This document shows positions 9,410-18,767 of a stretch of DNA of 64,000 nt, piece after piece. Origin of the DNA: Pseudomonadota bacterium. GTDB lineage: Bacteria > Pseudomonadota > Gammaproteobacteria > Steroidobacterales > Steroidobacteraceae. Each line of letters starts with the position of its first letter. Within the stretch, counting starts at the first letter, position 1. A model generated the notes under the pieces. The model was given only the letters and a program-made list of their open reading frames with translations. It had not been told where the DNA came from and ran no database searches. Where the stretch lies: NCBI GenBank assembly GCA_021847105.1, contig JAJZUT010000007.1:1-64000 (forward strand), given 5' to 3'. The position numbers and the translations under genes were made by a program.

Positions 9410-10581
9410 TGCATCTCTCCGGCCGATCGTCTTCGACTGATTTCACCTACGGTCGAAATGATCTTTTGGGCGTTCTTTTCCCAGGTATGGCTCCGAAGCA
9501 CGCATGCTCTGCCCGCTCTCCCCAGCTCTTCTCGCAATGACTCATCGCCCGCGATCTGCAGTATCCGACTAGCCATCGCCCCGGCGTCCCCTGGCTCAAT
9601 AACGAAGCCTGTCTCTCCGTTGCGCATGACTTCCAGCACAGGGGGAACCGCCGGCGCGATTACCGGTTTACCCATCGCCCAATACTCGAAGATCTTCATC
9701 GGCGATCCATAAGAATTTGAGTTCAGGAGAAGACCAATATCCATCGCGGAGACGTACCGCGGAATCTCCGCATGCGGCTTTCGGCCGACAAAAAACGCCA
9801 TATCGTATATCTTTCGGCGACGCAGTTCGCTTTCCAGTGCGGGTCGCCCTTCGCCATCGCCAATGAATAAGAACCCGACGTCTCGCCTCTCCGATACCAC
9901 ACGCTCAATCACTTCGGCGAATCCCGACACACCCTGCCATCGGTTCATCGTGCCCACAAACCCCGCCACAATCGGTGGCAATTTAAGAGTTTCCCGTACA
10001 ACCGCACGTGCTTCAGATCCAGGCTCAAATTCCCCCGGATCTATCGCATTGTGTGTGACAGCAATTCGCCGGGAATCCACTCGCTCTCGTTCGAGAAGCT
10101 CTTTCAACTTTTCGGTAACGGTGATGACCCCGTCAGCCCTTGTGACCGCGAACCGCTCCATGGCGCGGGCTATCCGCCGAAACGTGAGACCGTAATATCT
10201 ATCCCACGCCTGCGCATACAGAGTATTCACTTCAAGCACTATTGGCAGATGAAATACTCGGCTCGCTGTGATCCCTGCAAGATTAAATATCCCATAGCGC
10301 TCGTAAATGAAGTCATATCGCTTACGGGAAAGTGCCCGCAACAATTGCACGAGCGACTTGAGGTTGTATCCAATCTGCGCCACTTCAACAATCATCCGTG
10401 GAACCGTGCTCTTGATTTTTCCGACGAATGAAACATTTGCGCGCTGATTCACGCCCTCGACTGACACCGGTCCAATAATGTCCACCTCATGTCCAAGTCG
10501 CCTCAATGCCGTGACAATGGCATTGATGTGCACAGACTCAGGCTCCTCGCCCTGCGTTCGATGATGATAGAGAATCCGCAT
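9406..10581 (-). CDS. Glycosyltransferase family 4
   Basis: A 391-aa GT-B enzyme starting MRILYHHRTQ. The N-terminal domain has GHEVDIIGPV. The C-terminal donor domain has GFVGTMNRWQGVSGF, FLFIGDGEGRPALE, MDIGLLLNSNSYGSPMKIFEYWAMGKPVIAP and the family glutamate. It is expected to be cytoplasmic and to add a sugar to a lipid-linked intermediate. It lies 18 bp after the small deacetylase gene and shares an ATGA overlap with the following 482-aa protein, so it is part of one transcript running from 12.5 to 6.8 kb. Confidence 0.87.
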   Translation of the reverse strand: MRILYHHRTQGEEPESVHINAIVTALRRLGHEVDIIGPVSVEGVNQRANVSFVGKIKSTVPRMIVEVAQIGYNLKSLVQLLRALSRKRYDFIYERYGIFNLAGITASRVFHLPIVLEVNTLYAQAWDRYYGLTFRRIARAMERFAVTRADGVITVTEKLKELLERERVDSRRIAVTHNAIDPGEFEPGSEARAVVRETLKLPPIVAGFVGTMNRWQGVSGFAEVIERVVSERRDVGFLFIGDGEGRPALESELRRRKIYDMAFFVGRKPHAEIPRYVSAMDIGLLLNSNSYGSPMKIFEYWAMGKPVIAPAVPPVLEVMRNGETGFVIEPGDAGAMASRILQIAGDESLREELGRAGRACVLRSHTWEKNAQKIISTVGEISRRRSAGEMQ

Positions 10582-10599
10582 GAATATTTTCGATACCTG

Positions 10600-11232
10600 C
10601 TAACCAATCACCGTAAACTTCAATCCCCGGGAGCACCACTGCGGCAGCATGACCTCAAGCGCCTCTAGCGTATACAAGTTGTCATCGTGAAACAGCGCAA
10701 TATCGCCTGAATCAAGACCGCGAGAACGGATTCGCTCGACGAGTGGCGCCGTCCCGTCATGAAGATAGTCGCTATACGTTCTACTCCAATGAATCAACTT
10801 GTATTTCAATCGCCTCATTCTAAGCAATGAAGGAATGTCGACTCGCCCCCGAGGGGGTCGCACTAAATTTGTATTGATTCCTGTTAATTCGGAGATTACT
10901 TTTCTCGTTCGTGCCAGATCCTCTTCCAGCTCCACGGCGTTGAGATTGGTAATTTCACGATGACTGAATGTATGGGACCCGATTGCATGTCCTTCAGAGG
11001 CAATTCTGAGGAGCAATTCAGGTGAACGCATCACCGCGTCTCCTACGACAAAAAATGTAGCTTTGACGTGATGATGACGAAGCAAGTCCAAAATAGCGGG
11101 GGTGTACGTCTCATGGGGTCCGTCATCGAACGTTAATGCACAACCCGCCGCCGAAGGCAGCCGCCATACAAAGGTGCCTCGCAGAAGCCATGCCTGCAGT
11201 GATTCCTTCGCAATTTCGGTTGCGCTCATCAT
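10600..11232 (-). CDS. Polysaccharide deacetylase (NodB/CE4 family), cytoplasmic type
   Basis: A 210-aa protein with a compact NodB domain: LTFDDGPHETYTP (motif 1 with the catalytic and metal-binding aspartates, about residues 32-44), KATFFVVGD, GHAIGSHTFSHREI (motif 2, metal-binding histidines) and VRPPRGR (motif 3). No signal peptide is seen, so it may act on a nucleotide- or lipid-linked precursor in the cytoplasm, removing acetyl groups from N-acetylhexosamine. It overlaps the preceding GT4 by four bases (ATGA). It is shorter and distinct from the XrtA-type deacetylase at 53.4 kb. Confidence 0.88.
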   Translation of the reverse strand: MMSATEIAKESLQAWLLRGTFVWRLPSAAGCALTFDDGPHETYTPAILDLLRHHHVKATFFVVGDAVMRSPELLLRIASEGHAIGSHTFSHREITNLNAVELEEDLARTRKVISELTGINTNLVRPPRGRVDIPSLLRMRRLKYKLIHWSRTYSDYLHDGTAPLVERIRSRGLDSGDIALFHDDNLYTLEALEVMLPQWCSRGLKFTVIG

Positions 11233-12464
11233 CGTGCGTTCTCATAGAAGCGCTCGAATGCTCTCAGAAGCACCTCAATATTTCTGTCTGCCAAAGCGTC
11301 CCAAGTCAAATGACGCACACTTCGTGCGATCAACTCTGGATTCCACTGCCTCGCGAGCGCCATCTTGAGCCCAAGCGCGAGGTGGTCGACATTTCCAGGG
11401 TCAACTAATATTCCGCTCTCGTCACTGCAAATAAGGTTGGGAATTCCGCCGACACGGCTCGCTACTACGGGGCGGCCGCTCGCGAGCGCCTCAACCACAG
11501 TGTTAGGCGTTCCCTCACTTTTACTCGGTAAGCAAAAGACGGCAGACGCCGACAGCCAACGCGCAAGCTGGTCTTGTGACATCTCGCCCATAAAACGCAC
11601 TTTTTCTCGCACGCCAATCTCAGTCGCTAATACCTCAAGTGCACCCCGTTCTGGCCCATCACCAACTATAATCAAACGACCCGAAAAGCTCCCCTTATGG
11701 CTATTGCATATTTGTCCCCAAGCCTTAATCAGTGTATCAACGGATTTTATGGGAACCAATCGACCGGCGAATAGCACTATCTTTTCGAACCGGGAGACTG
11801 CCAACGACTCCTTTAACTCTGTTGTTTCTCTTATCGAAAAGACCTCGGGGTCGACGCCAGCACACGGAACTTGCGAAATTACCTCTCTTTGACTGGGAAC
11901 CAGTGATTGCAATTTTCTACACAATTCATCGCTGACACCTATCAGTCCGGATGCGTTTTTCAATGCCCATCTGATTTGCGTTCGGACCGAAGAATTCTGT
12001 GCAACGACGTTAATGTCGCTTCCGTGCACGGTGACGACATATGGGATGCTTAGCTGTCGCGCGATCAATCCCACACCAACCGCATCAGGATAAGCGCAGT
12101 GCACATGAAGGATTGCCGCTCGATGCCGCTCAACCGAATCGATCACAGCTCCTCGGCATCCCATGAAGTACGTGATTCCACTGAATACGTCGCATTTCGG
12201 AACGACAACATACCGCGGGTGCGGGATGGTCTCGCTCGCATTCTCTTCACGAACCGGAACTCGCCTAAGCTTTTGGTATTTCTCGAACTTCGGAAAGGGC
12301 GGTGCGTACGGAACAGGCGCCACGACCGACAAGTCAACCCCTCTCCTTCGAATCGCAGAAACGAGATTTTTGACGAATGTCGCGCGAACAGGTTCTACCC
12401 TATTCGGATAGAATGTAGACACAACTCCTACATGAAACGAATTCTCTCGCATCATTTTACGCAT
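11229..12464 (-). CDS. Glycosyltransferase family 4
   Basis: About 411 aa. The ATG at 12464 is preferred over an adjacent TTG; two further ATGs follow within five codons, so the exact start is uncertain. The N-terminal domain has VGVVSTFYPNR and YVVTVHGSDINV. The donor domain has VLFAGRLVPIKSVDTLIKAW, LIIVGDGPERGALE, FCLPSKSEGTPNTVVEALASG and VGGIPNLI. These are classical GT4 motifs. It begins the tightly overlapping gene run and is followed with a four-base overlap by the deacetylase. Confidence 0.88.
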   Translation of the reverse strand: MRKMMRENSFHVGVVSTFYPNRVEPVRATFVKNLVSAIRRRGVDLSVVAPVPYAPPFPKFEKYQKLRRVPVREENASETIPHPRYVVVPKCDVFSGITYFMGCRGAVIDSVERHRAAILHVHCAYPDAVGVGLIARQLSIPYVVTVHGSDINVVAQNSSVRTQIRWALKNASGLIGVSDELCRKLQSLVPSQREVISQVPCAGVDPEVFSIRETTELKESLAVSRFEKIVLFAGRLVPIKSVDTLIKAWGQICNSHKGSFSGRLIIVGDGPERGALEVLATEIGVREKVRFMGEMSQDQLARWLSASAVFCLPSKSEGTPNTVVEALASGRPVVASRVGGIPNLICSDESGILVDPGNVDHLALGLKMALARQWNPELIARSVRHLTWDALADRNIEVLLRAFERFYENAR

Positions 12465-12515
12465 CAACTACGATATTTTTTGAATGTCAGCACATTTGGA
12501 TTTGTCTGGGTTCCA

Positions 12516-13715
12516 TCACGCAACGCTTCCGGATTTGGTTAGCCTCAACAGAGACGATGTGGCTATGGACACGATGACTAATAGATAGAAGCTCCAATCA
12601 GCCTCCTTTGCATCAAATCCGGCCCTAAACAGAAGGCCGAGGAACATAACCTTGGCAGCGAGCCTTGCTTCCACGATCCCATCCCCTGTGGAACCCTCCA
12701 ATGAGGCGTCTTTGACGCTTTTCCAAATTGCTTTCAGCATCAAAAGAAAGCTGCCCAATCCGAGTATGCCTGTGTCCGCCGCCACTTCCAGGTATGTGTT
12801 GTGCGCGACTTTTCCCTTATCGTCTCGACTGATCGGCGCGTACTGATATGCAAACTCTGCAAATCGGTCGCTGCCGACCCCTAAAATTGGGTGCGCTTCA
12901 AACACAGCAACGGCCGCGTGCCAGAGCTGAAATCGTGTGTCTTCCGAGTCCTTTAACGTATAATATCCAGCTTCATTTGCTGCGCGCGCGGCGAACAGGT
13001 GTATTGCCGCGCCTGCTCCAAGAGTTGCCATGACGCCTAACACCAACACTCGGCGTCCCCCTCGCATTGTTACGCCAACGAGTAACAGAAACTCCAGGAC
13101 AAGCGCAAGGATTCCCCCTCTTGAAAGTGAAAGCATTACGCCAACGACACCACCTACTATTACAGATAGTAGAATTAGCTTTTGCCAAAATGATCGGCAT
13201 GTTCTGAGATAGAGATATGCAAACGGAAGCGCCATGATAATGATGAAAGAATAGTCATTTTGATTCGCGTACATTCCGTAAGCACCAGCACGGCCACCTT
13301 GATAGACGATATATGGTGTGCGAACTATTACTGCGTAAATGGCATAATAAATTACGAATGCAGATCCCAGAATCGTTCCCCAGATGTATCGACGTAACGC
13401 TGTGGCATCACGGATTAGGAGCAATGAAATCACGGCGAAAATTGCGAAGACGTCCCAAAATTGGAACTTCTCCAGCATCGTCAATACTCCACTGTAGTAA
13501 ACGGAAATGGTCTCAACCATTAGAAAGCAGCACATCCAAAAGAATGCCGGTTGCCTAAAGTATTGAGCGGCGAGATGAGCCTCTAATTTGCGACCGCGGC
13601 GCATGGACGCTATGCCCGCAACTAGAGATATCAGCAGCATCGGTTTGTATACCGCGAGCTCCGGCCAAAAAATGCCAGGCTGCAGATAGTTCAGGAACGG
13701 ATAAATGAATTCCAT
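12516..13715 (-). CDS. O-antigen ligase/polymerase (Wzy_C) family membrane protein
   Basis: A 399-aa protein with about ten hydrophobic segments. The region GVMLSLSRGGILAL and the later periplasmic-loop motif AHNTYLEVAADTGILGL are the hallmarks of the Wzy_C/O-antigen ligase family. Since flippase, chain-length and export genes are nearby, it is most likely the polymerase for the EPS repeat unit. A glycan ligase role is possible, as these families cannot be separated by eye. Its N-terminus does not look like the exosortase-associated O-glycosylation ligase (TIGR03097). ATG at 13715; it ends 51 bp before the GT4 start. Confidence 0.8.
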   Translation of the reverse strand: MEFIYPFLNYLQPGIFWPELAVYKPMLLISLVAGIASMRRGRKLEAHLAAQYFRQPAFFWMCCFLMVETISVYYSGVLTMLEKFQFWDVFAIFAVISLLLIRDATALRRYIWGTILGSAFVIYYAIYAVIVRTPYIVYQGGRAGAYGMYANQNDYSFIIIMALPFAYLYLRTCRSFWQKLILLSVIVGGVVGVMLSLSRGGILALVLEFLLLVGVTMRGGRRVLVLGVMATLGAGAAIHLFAARAANEAGYYTLKDSEDTRFQLWHAAVAVFEAHPILGVGSDRFAEFAYQYAPISRDDKGKVAHNTYLEVAADTGILGLGSFLLMLKAIWKSVKDASLEGSTGDGIVEARLAAKVMFLGLLFRAGFDAKEADWSFYLLVIVSIATSSLLRLTKSGSVA

Positions 13716-13988
13716 TCTGCTATTACCGGACCGAATAAGGACAAGACACTAGCGCTCCATATCGCGTCGAGCGCGACTGTCGAAAATTCCCGTTCGCCGA
13801 GAGGAGGTAGCCTGGCAACCTGAAATGCGCATTAGGCAGACGCTGTTCATGGGGTGAGCGCGGCGGGATGAGCTCCGGGCCTCCGCGAGTCAGGTTGAGT
13901 GCGCTCTCTGTCAGCCGGCGCCCTGGCCACTGAAGTCTCCCAACACAACTCATGTCGACAGTTTTCCGATTCATATTAGCTCAAGCCG

Positions 13989-15170
13989 CTATTGATTGAC
14001 CTGTCTCGTCCGCCCCGTTCCACGAATTAGCTCAGTCGCTCGCTTTGTACTCAGCATCGCGGGTTTCTCAATAAACTCAAATGTAAGCTTGCAGACAAGA
14101 ATTATCAGAGGGGAAATCAGGGAGAGGCACAACCAATACGTCAACGGATTGAGTTGACTCATTGCCCGTGTGCCGATTACGAATCGTATAAACGTAAATA
14201 GTATGATTCCGTGCAATAGATAGATGCTATACGTCATTTCCCCGAGAGTACGCGAAACAGCACTTGAGAGGATTCCAAACAGGCTATTTCCACCTGCGAT
14301 TACAATGAATGCGATGGATAGCAAGAGTATCGGGAGGTATGCATGCGTCGTAGGAAATCCGACCAGAACACCGAAAATCAGGGCTAGCCCAACCGCACTC
14401 AACCATAGTTTTTCTGTAATCCAATCAAGTAGCTGATGCCGAACTGCGATTGCCGCTGCGATTCCCCCGCAAAACGACAACCAATGAAATATCGAGGATT
14501 TATGTACGAACAGAATGCAGGCAATCAGAACGCTCGGGATGAGAAAGCGCAGAGGGGCACGCACTCCCGCAGTGAGCGCCAAAAGAGGCAACATGAGATA
14601 GAAAAACCACTCGTACGGAAGAGTCCAGACCACATCTGCTACAATTGTCGATGTGTTCTTTACGCCGTTGATTCCGGGATCGCCGAGAACGCTGAACGAG
14701 AGCCAGCGGCCGATTTCGGCCGCGACGGCGGATAGCGGCTGGTGCAGTGTCCAGTCCGAAAGGATGCCGCAGATGACAAACATGAGCGCCATGGACAGGA
14801 AATATAAGGGGACTAAGCGAAGCACTCTTGAGACGTAGAGCCGGGTCCAATCCAGCCTCTTATCGCGAGCGTGCAAAATTTTGGAATAAAAGAGAAAGCC
14901 AGTGATCATGAAAAAGAATGCGACGGCGATCTGACCAAAATTTGTAAAGATGTGCGAAGGAGGGTCTTCCCACGGCTGGCCATGAAGATAATAGAACCAG
15001 ACTGCACCGTGATGAACGAACACGAAAAAGGCGAGGTATCCTCTGAGTCCGTCTATGGTGGCGAATCGCCCCTGCTCGCTCGGTTCGCCGAAAATGCGTT
15101 GCAAAGCGAAGCAAGCCCCGAGGGCCGCTGCTAACGGCAGAAGGGCAAAGATTGGGTTGACAGCACTCAT
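13989..15170 (-). CDS. Membrane acyltransferase, acyltransferase-3 (OafA-like) family
   Basis: A 393-aa protein with about ten membrane segments. FATIDGLRGYLAFFVFVHHG near residues 36-56 contains the conserved Arg and His of acyltransferase-3 proteins, followed by IAVAFFFMITGFLFY. It lacks the SGNH extension of two-domain members. Such enzymes O-acetylate or succinylate sugars of surface polysaccharides using cytoplasmic acyl-CoA. The gene stands alone: 273 bp separate it from the next gene and 467 bp from the preceding GT4. The downstream gap holds no convincing gene. Confidence 0.85.
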   Translation of the reverse strand: MSAVNPIFALLPLAAALGACFALQRIFGEPSEQGRFATIDGLRGYLAFFVFVHHGAVWFYYLHGQPWEDPPSHIFTNFGQIAVAFFFMITGFLFYSKILHARDKRLDWTRLYVSRVLRLVPLYFLSMALMFVICGILSDWTLHQPLSAVAAEIGRWLSFSVLGDPGINGVKNTSTIVADVVWTLPYEWFFYLMLPLLALTAGVRAPLRFLIPSVLIACILFVHKSSIFHWLSFCGGIAAAIAVRHQLLDWITEKLWLSAVGLALIFGVLVGFPTTHAYLPILLLSIAFIVIAGGNSLFGILSSAVSRTLGEMTYSIYLLHGIILFTFIRFVIGTRAMSQLNPLTYWLCLSLISPLIILVCKLTFEFIEKPAMLSTKRATELIRGTGRTRQVNQ

Positions 15171-15637
15171 AGCTCTCTGCGCTCGCGCGTTCCCGCGAGA
15201 CGCTCATCATGCATAGGGCTTTTGTCCAAGATGAACCTCGCGAGTTGTATTTCAAATTGGCTCGCAATAACACTGTATTGGCAGCACTGCTCAGAAGGAG
15301 TCATTGAGTAGTCCGGACTTTTTCAAAGCTAAAAAACCCGCGCTGCACGCCCGGTTTGCGAGACCCACCGTGAATCTCGGTTTATTCGTCATAAATTTTG
15401 TACGGGAAAGAAGAGTCTTCGAGTGTGGCGCTCACGTCGATGGGGCGAAAATCAGACGGCTAGTCGATAGCGCAAGCTTTTACGGAGGATGGTGGCAAGT
15501 TGTGAACTAATGGAATCATCAGCATCTTTTCTTTGACTGGACGGGTTGATTGAAGTTTGACTTTTGGAATGTGCCGCGATTCACCGTAGGCAACACGGCC
15601 AAATTTCGATCGCGCTTCACTCTGCCGCTCTATGCAC
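15171..15637. other. Intergenic stretch between acyltransferase and GT4
   Basis: A 467-bp stretch holds one candidate small ORF (15460-15648, minus strand) and otherwise no frame with credible coding character. It is AT-richer than flanking coding DNA and must contain the promoter of the acyltransferase gene if that gene is transcribed alone. No clear -35/-10 pair or terminator was found. Confidence 0.4.
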
Positions 15638-15648
15638 TTAAGGTTCAT
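15460..15648 (-). CDS. Small hypothetical ORF with a strong Shine-Dalgarno inside the GT4 end
   Basis: A 62-aa frame starts at ATG 15648, eleven bases inside the end of the GT4 gene. It is preceded by AAGGAGGT with a five-base spacer, an almost ideal ribosome-binding site. That site also encodes the GT4 residues W-K-E-V, so coincidence is possible. The product is basic (KVKLQSTRPVKEK) with no membrane segment and no family I recognise. If translated it would be coupled to the GT4. Confidence 0.35.
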   Translation of the reverse strand: MNLKCIERQSEARSKFGRVAYGESRHIPKVKLQSTRPVKEKMLMIPLVHNLPPSSVKACAID

Positions 15649-16747
15649 GCCGCACCTCCTTCCAGACGCGACCGTATAGTGCTTCATATCGGTTCAGCAT
15701 GGACTCCACGCTAAAATTCTCGTAAACCCTTCTTCTGCCGCTTCTTGCTATCGACAGACGCATCGAAGTGTTTTCGACTAGGCGACTCAACTGAGATACT
15801 GCATGGTCTACGTCGCCGGATCGGAAAACCAGACCGCTGCACTCCGGTTCGATGATTTCAATATTCCCGCCCACGTCGCTTGCCAACACTGCCACTTCAG
15901 CAGCCATCGCCTCAAGTAATGTATTAGACATGCCTTCGCTTAACGACGGCAGGACGAAGATATCGAAAGTCCTCAGAAATGAGTGAACATCGTCTCTATG
16001 TCCGGCGAACTCGACGAGATGTCTAATACCGAGTTTCTCCGCCATGTCTGTTAGACGTCCGCGCTCTGGTCCATCTCCAACAAGGATGAGTTTTATTGAA
16101 CGCTCTTTCGAGATTCGCGAGATGGCCTCGAGAAGCAACGGATAATTTTTTACCGGAACAAGTCGGCCCACGCTGCCGATGCACACGGGTCGATTCTGGC
16201 GATGATCGTCGGTGAGGGTGGAGTTGTTCCTGAATGCCGTAATATCCACGCCGTTTGAAATTACTTCAAATCTGTCAGGCGGCAATCGAAGCTCATGCAC
16301 CAAGTCCGATCGAAGACGATTTGAGACGGCGAATGCAGCATCGACTTGAGAGAGAAGAATGCGCTGCGCCGCAGCACGCAATCGACGCCCCGGAAAGGTT
16401 CTTCCATGCTCGCTATGGATGACAGCAGGGACTCCGGACAGCCGTGCACCGAGGACGCCAAAGAAGAATGGCTCTGCATTTCGAGTGTGGACAATGTCCA
16501 CGCCCCAGGAGCGAAATAGCTTGGCGAGTCGCAGCACGGTGCGCGGACTGTTACCGCCCTGGGTATTCATTGATTCGATTGCCACATCCGAGCGGACCCG
16601 CGCGGCGAACGCGCCAGTCCTTCTCAAGCAGCAGATTGACGAGCGAAAGCGGTCCCTATCGAGTCCATTGACCACGTTGACGACCCCGTTCTCCAGACCG
16701 CCCGGTTCGAGGCTGAGCATCACGTGACAGATGTGCAGGGGGCGCAT
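15638..16747 (-). CDS. GT4 glycosyltransferase, PEP-CTERM/EpsH1-associated type (TIGR03088-like)
   Basis: A 369-aa GT-B enzyme. The N-terminus ICHVMLSLEPGGLENGVVNVV, then DIVHTRNAEPF and VIHSEHGRTF, follow the pattern of the sugar transferase (stp2, TIGR03088) that accompanies exosortase A loci. The donor domain has IGSVGRLVPVKNYPLLLEA, LILVGDGPERGRL and LSEGMSNTLLEAMAAEVAVLASDVGGN. This match ties the left-hand glycosyltransferase block to the XrtA system 20 kb to the right. It is the most upstream gene of the minus-strand polysaccharide block. Confidence 0.85.
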   Translation of the reverse strand: MRPLHICHVMLSLEPGGLENGVVNVVNGLDRDRFRSSICCLRRTGAFAARVRSDVAIESMNTQGGNSPRTVLRLAKLFRSWGVDIVHTRNAEPFFFGVLGARLSGVPAVIHSEHGRTFPGRRLRAAAQRILLSQVDAAFAVSNRLRSDLVHELRLPPDRFEVISNGVDITAFRNNSTLTDDHRQNRPVCIGSVGRLVPVKNYPLLLEAISRISKERSIKLILVGDGPERGRLTDMAEKLGIRHLVEFAGHRDDVHSFLRTFDIFVLPSLSEGMSNTLLEAMAAEVAVLASDVGGNIEIIEPECSGLVFRSGDVDHAVSQLSRLVENTSMRLSIARSGRRRVYENFSVESMLNRYEALYGRVWKEVRHEP

Positions 16748-17342
16748 AATGATCTAAACATGCAGATTGCAGGTCCGAACTGTCCAAAAGGCATTCTTGG
16801 AAAACTGATGAGAAGCGGACTTGGACCGTCCACATCGAACGCGGAACCGCTCGAGATGGACAATGACGTGCGGCGCGGGCACTCAGACGCACCGGGGTCT
16901 TTCCGATCCCAATCTGGGAAATTCCCGATATTTTAGCGGGTTACATATGCCAATCCAATCATCGGCATCACATTTCGGAGATGCCTGCTCTGGGCATTGG
17001 CAGGGATGCGCAGACACTCCCGTCATAGGGCGCAGCGCCGCGTGTCGCCACACTACCGGGCCGCCGGTCGGCGCCTCACGTCATTGCGCGGAAGATTCGA
17101 GCCCGGATTGCTCGTGTCGTCCGGCGTGCTCGTCGGGAGGGATGCCGGGCACTCGCCGGCTCGAATTCCGTTACGGTGAGTCCATTGAGCGCGCCCGGAT
17201 GGTGCGAGGCGACCGGGCATTCGCTGCGCTGGCTTTGCAATCATGCCTGCCGAGGGGAATCCCGCCTGTGCACACGATCCAGGCGATAGCAGCACTTCGG
17301 CCTATGGCGGCGCTCGGCGCTGATGGCCCCCGCAGAAAAGAC
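16748..17342. other. 595-bp non-coding boundary between the EPS block and the carrier-protein cluster
   Basis: Frames on both strands here are rich in Arg, Pro, Ser and Cys, unlike the neighbouring genes, and I accept none as a gene. The stretch marks a change from the less GC-rich glycosyltransferase DNA to GC-rich DNA. It should contain the promoter of the minus-strand GT4 run. No convincing promoter, terminator or repeat was identified. Confidence 0.4.
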
Positions 17343-18758
17343 TCACCGCGCCGCTTCAAGCCCCGCGATGAGCGTTGCGGCATCCTCGGCACTGGTCTCT
17401 CCGTGCGTCACGCAAATCCGCACGACGTCACGACCCTCAAACTGGGCAACCGCCGCCCACGCCCGACCGGCTGCCAGCAGTCGCTGCACAATCTGGCGCA
17501 CCGGGCGCGAGCCCTCGGGAGGCAGCACGCAGAGAACGGCCAGGCGTGAATCATTGACCGTCTGCCAACCGAGGTCGTCGAGCCCAGATTGGATCTGCGC
17601 CGCGACCGCTACGGATCGCTCGACATGCGCCGCATATCCGCCCCAGCCTGCAGCGGCCAGCGACAAGAACAATCGCAATCCGAGAAATCGCCGCGACCAC
17701 TGCACGGTATTCAGGTACGGATCGAGGCTAGAGGCTGTAGAGGGCATGAAGTCCGCGCCGACATGGAAGGCATCACTGAGCACCTTCGGATAGCGCGTGA
17801 TGAACATACCGCAGCCCATCGTCGTCGCGAGCCATTTATGGGCATCGATCGTGATTGAGTCCGCTCGCTCGATCCCCGCCAGCTCAGCCCGCAGCCGATC
17901 GGAGCACAGAGCCGCCCCGCCCCAGGCCGCATCGACGTGGAACCAAGCTGAGTGCTCGCGCGCAATATCGGAGCAGGCCAGCAACGGATCGACCATGCCG
18001 GCACCGGTCGTTCCGGCGGTCGGAGAAATCAAGACCGGTACCACACCACGGCGCCGATCCTCGAGCAACGCACCCGCTAACGCATTGGCGTCCAATCGTC
18101 CGCTGCCATCGGTTGCGACCAAACGGACGGCTTGCCGGCCGACGCCGGCTTGATGAGCAATCTTGTGCCACGCGGGCTGGCACTCCCGTGACGTATACAT
18201 TGCGACCGGGCCGGAGAACGCGCGGGTTCCCTCGGTGGCGAATCGCGGCTCTGCACGGGTGAGCGCGCAGATCAGGGCCGTGTAATTCGCCTCCGAGCCA
18301 CTGGTCGTGAAGTGCCCAGCCGACTCCGGCGGCAGCCCCGCCCGCCGCGCCCAGGCGCCGATCACGTGAGCCTCCAAGGCCACCGGCACCGGCGAGGATC
18401 CGGAACTCGCAAGTTGCGGATTGAAGCAACCCGAGATCCGATCGGCGAGCTGCGCGGGGAAGGTCGGGGCCGGATTGAACAGGCCGAAATAGCGCCCGTT
18501 CGTCATATGCACGGTCCCATGCTCGAGCTGGGCGACTGTCCAATCCATCAGCGCCTGCATTGGCTGAGGCGCTTCAAAATCATATTGAACGAGCTCCTGA
18601 CGAAACTTGGCCATGTCCAAATCCGGCATGACCGGTCCTTGCTTGACCCGGGAGTCCGCGGCAGCGAGGGTGCGCGTCAGATAGTCATCGAGCCGCTCTT
18701 TGGCGTCCTGGCTCGGAAACAGCGCCTCAACCGGTGTTGGCACCTCATCCCATCTCAT
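17343..18758 (-). CDS. PLP-dependent decarboxylase, group II (aromatic/acidic amino-acid type)
   Basis: About 471 aa. ATG 18758 is preferred over GTG 18764 because a GAGGGG ribosome-binding site lies just upstream. The fold-type I PLP motifs are clear: HFTTSGSEANYTALI (phosphate-binding region), WFHVDAAWGGAALCS (Asp pairing with the pyridine nitrogen) and ITIDAHKWLATTMGCGMF with the Schiff-base lysine. The family includes aromatic-amino-acid, glutamate, diaminobutyrate and cysteine-sulfinate decarboxylases. The substrate is not predictable. It is the last gene of the minus arm, directly after the MetY-like gene, suggesting that an amino-acid product of that enzyme is decarboxylated. Confidence 0.82.
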   Translation of the reverse strand: MRWDEVPTPVEALFPSQDAKERLDDYLTRTLAAADSRVKQGPVMPDLDMAKFRQELVQYDFEAPQPMQALMDWTVAQLEHGTVHMTNGRYFGLFNPAPTFPAQLADRISGCFNPQLASSGSSPVPVALEAHVIGAWARRAGLPPESAGHFTTSGSEANYTALICALTRAEPRFATEGTRAFSGPVAMYTSRECQPAWHKIAHQAGVGRQAVRLVATDGSGRLDANALAGALLEDRRRGVVPVLISPTAGTTGAGMVDPLLACSDIAREHSAWFHVDAAWGGAALCSDRLRAELAGIERADSITIDAHKWLATTMGCGMFITRYPKVLSDAFHVGADFMPSTASSLDPYLNTVQWSRRFLGLRLFLSLAAAGWGGYAAHVERSVAVAAQIQSGLDDLGWQTVNDSRLAVLCVLPPEGSRPVRQIVQRLLAAGRAWAAVAQFEGRDVVRICVTHGETSAEDAATLIAGLEAAR

Positions 18759-18767
18759 GAGCACCCC

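Noticed and set aside
16821..17549. 242-codon plus-strand frame in and beyond the 16.7-17.3 kb gap
   Set aside because: It is rich in Arg, Cys, Ser and Pro, has no ribosome-binding site and runs antisense into the PLP decarboxylase.
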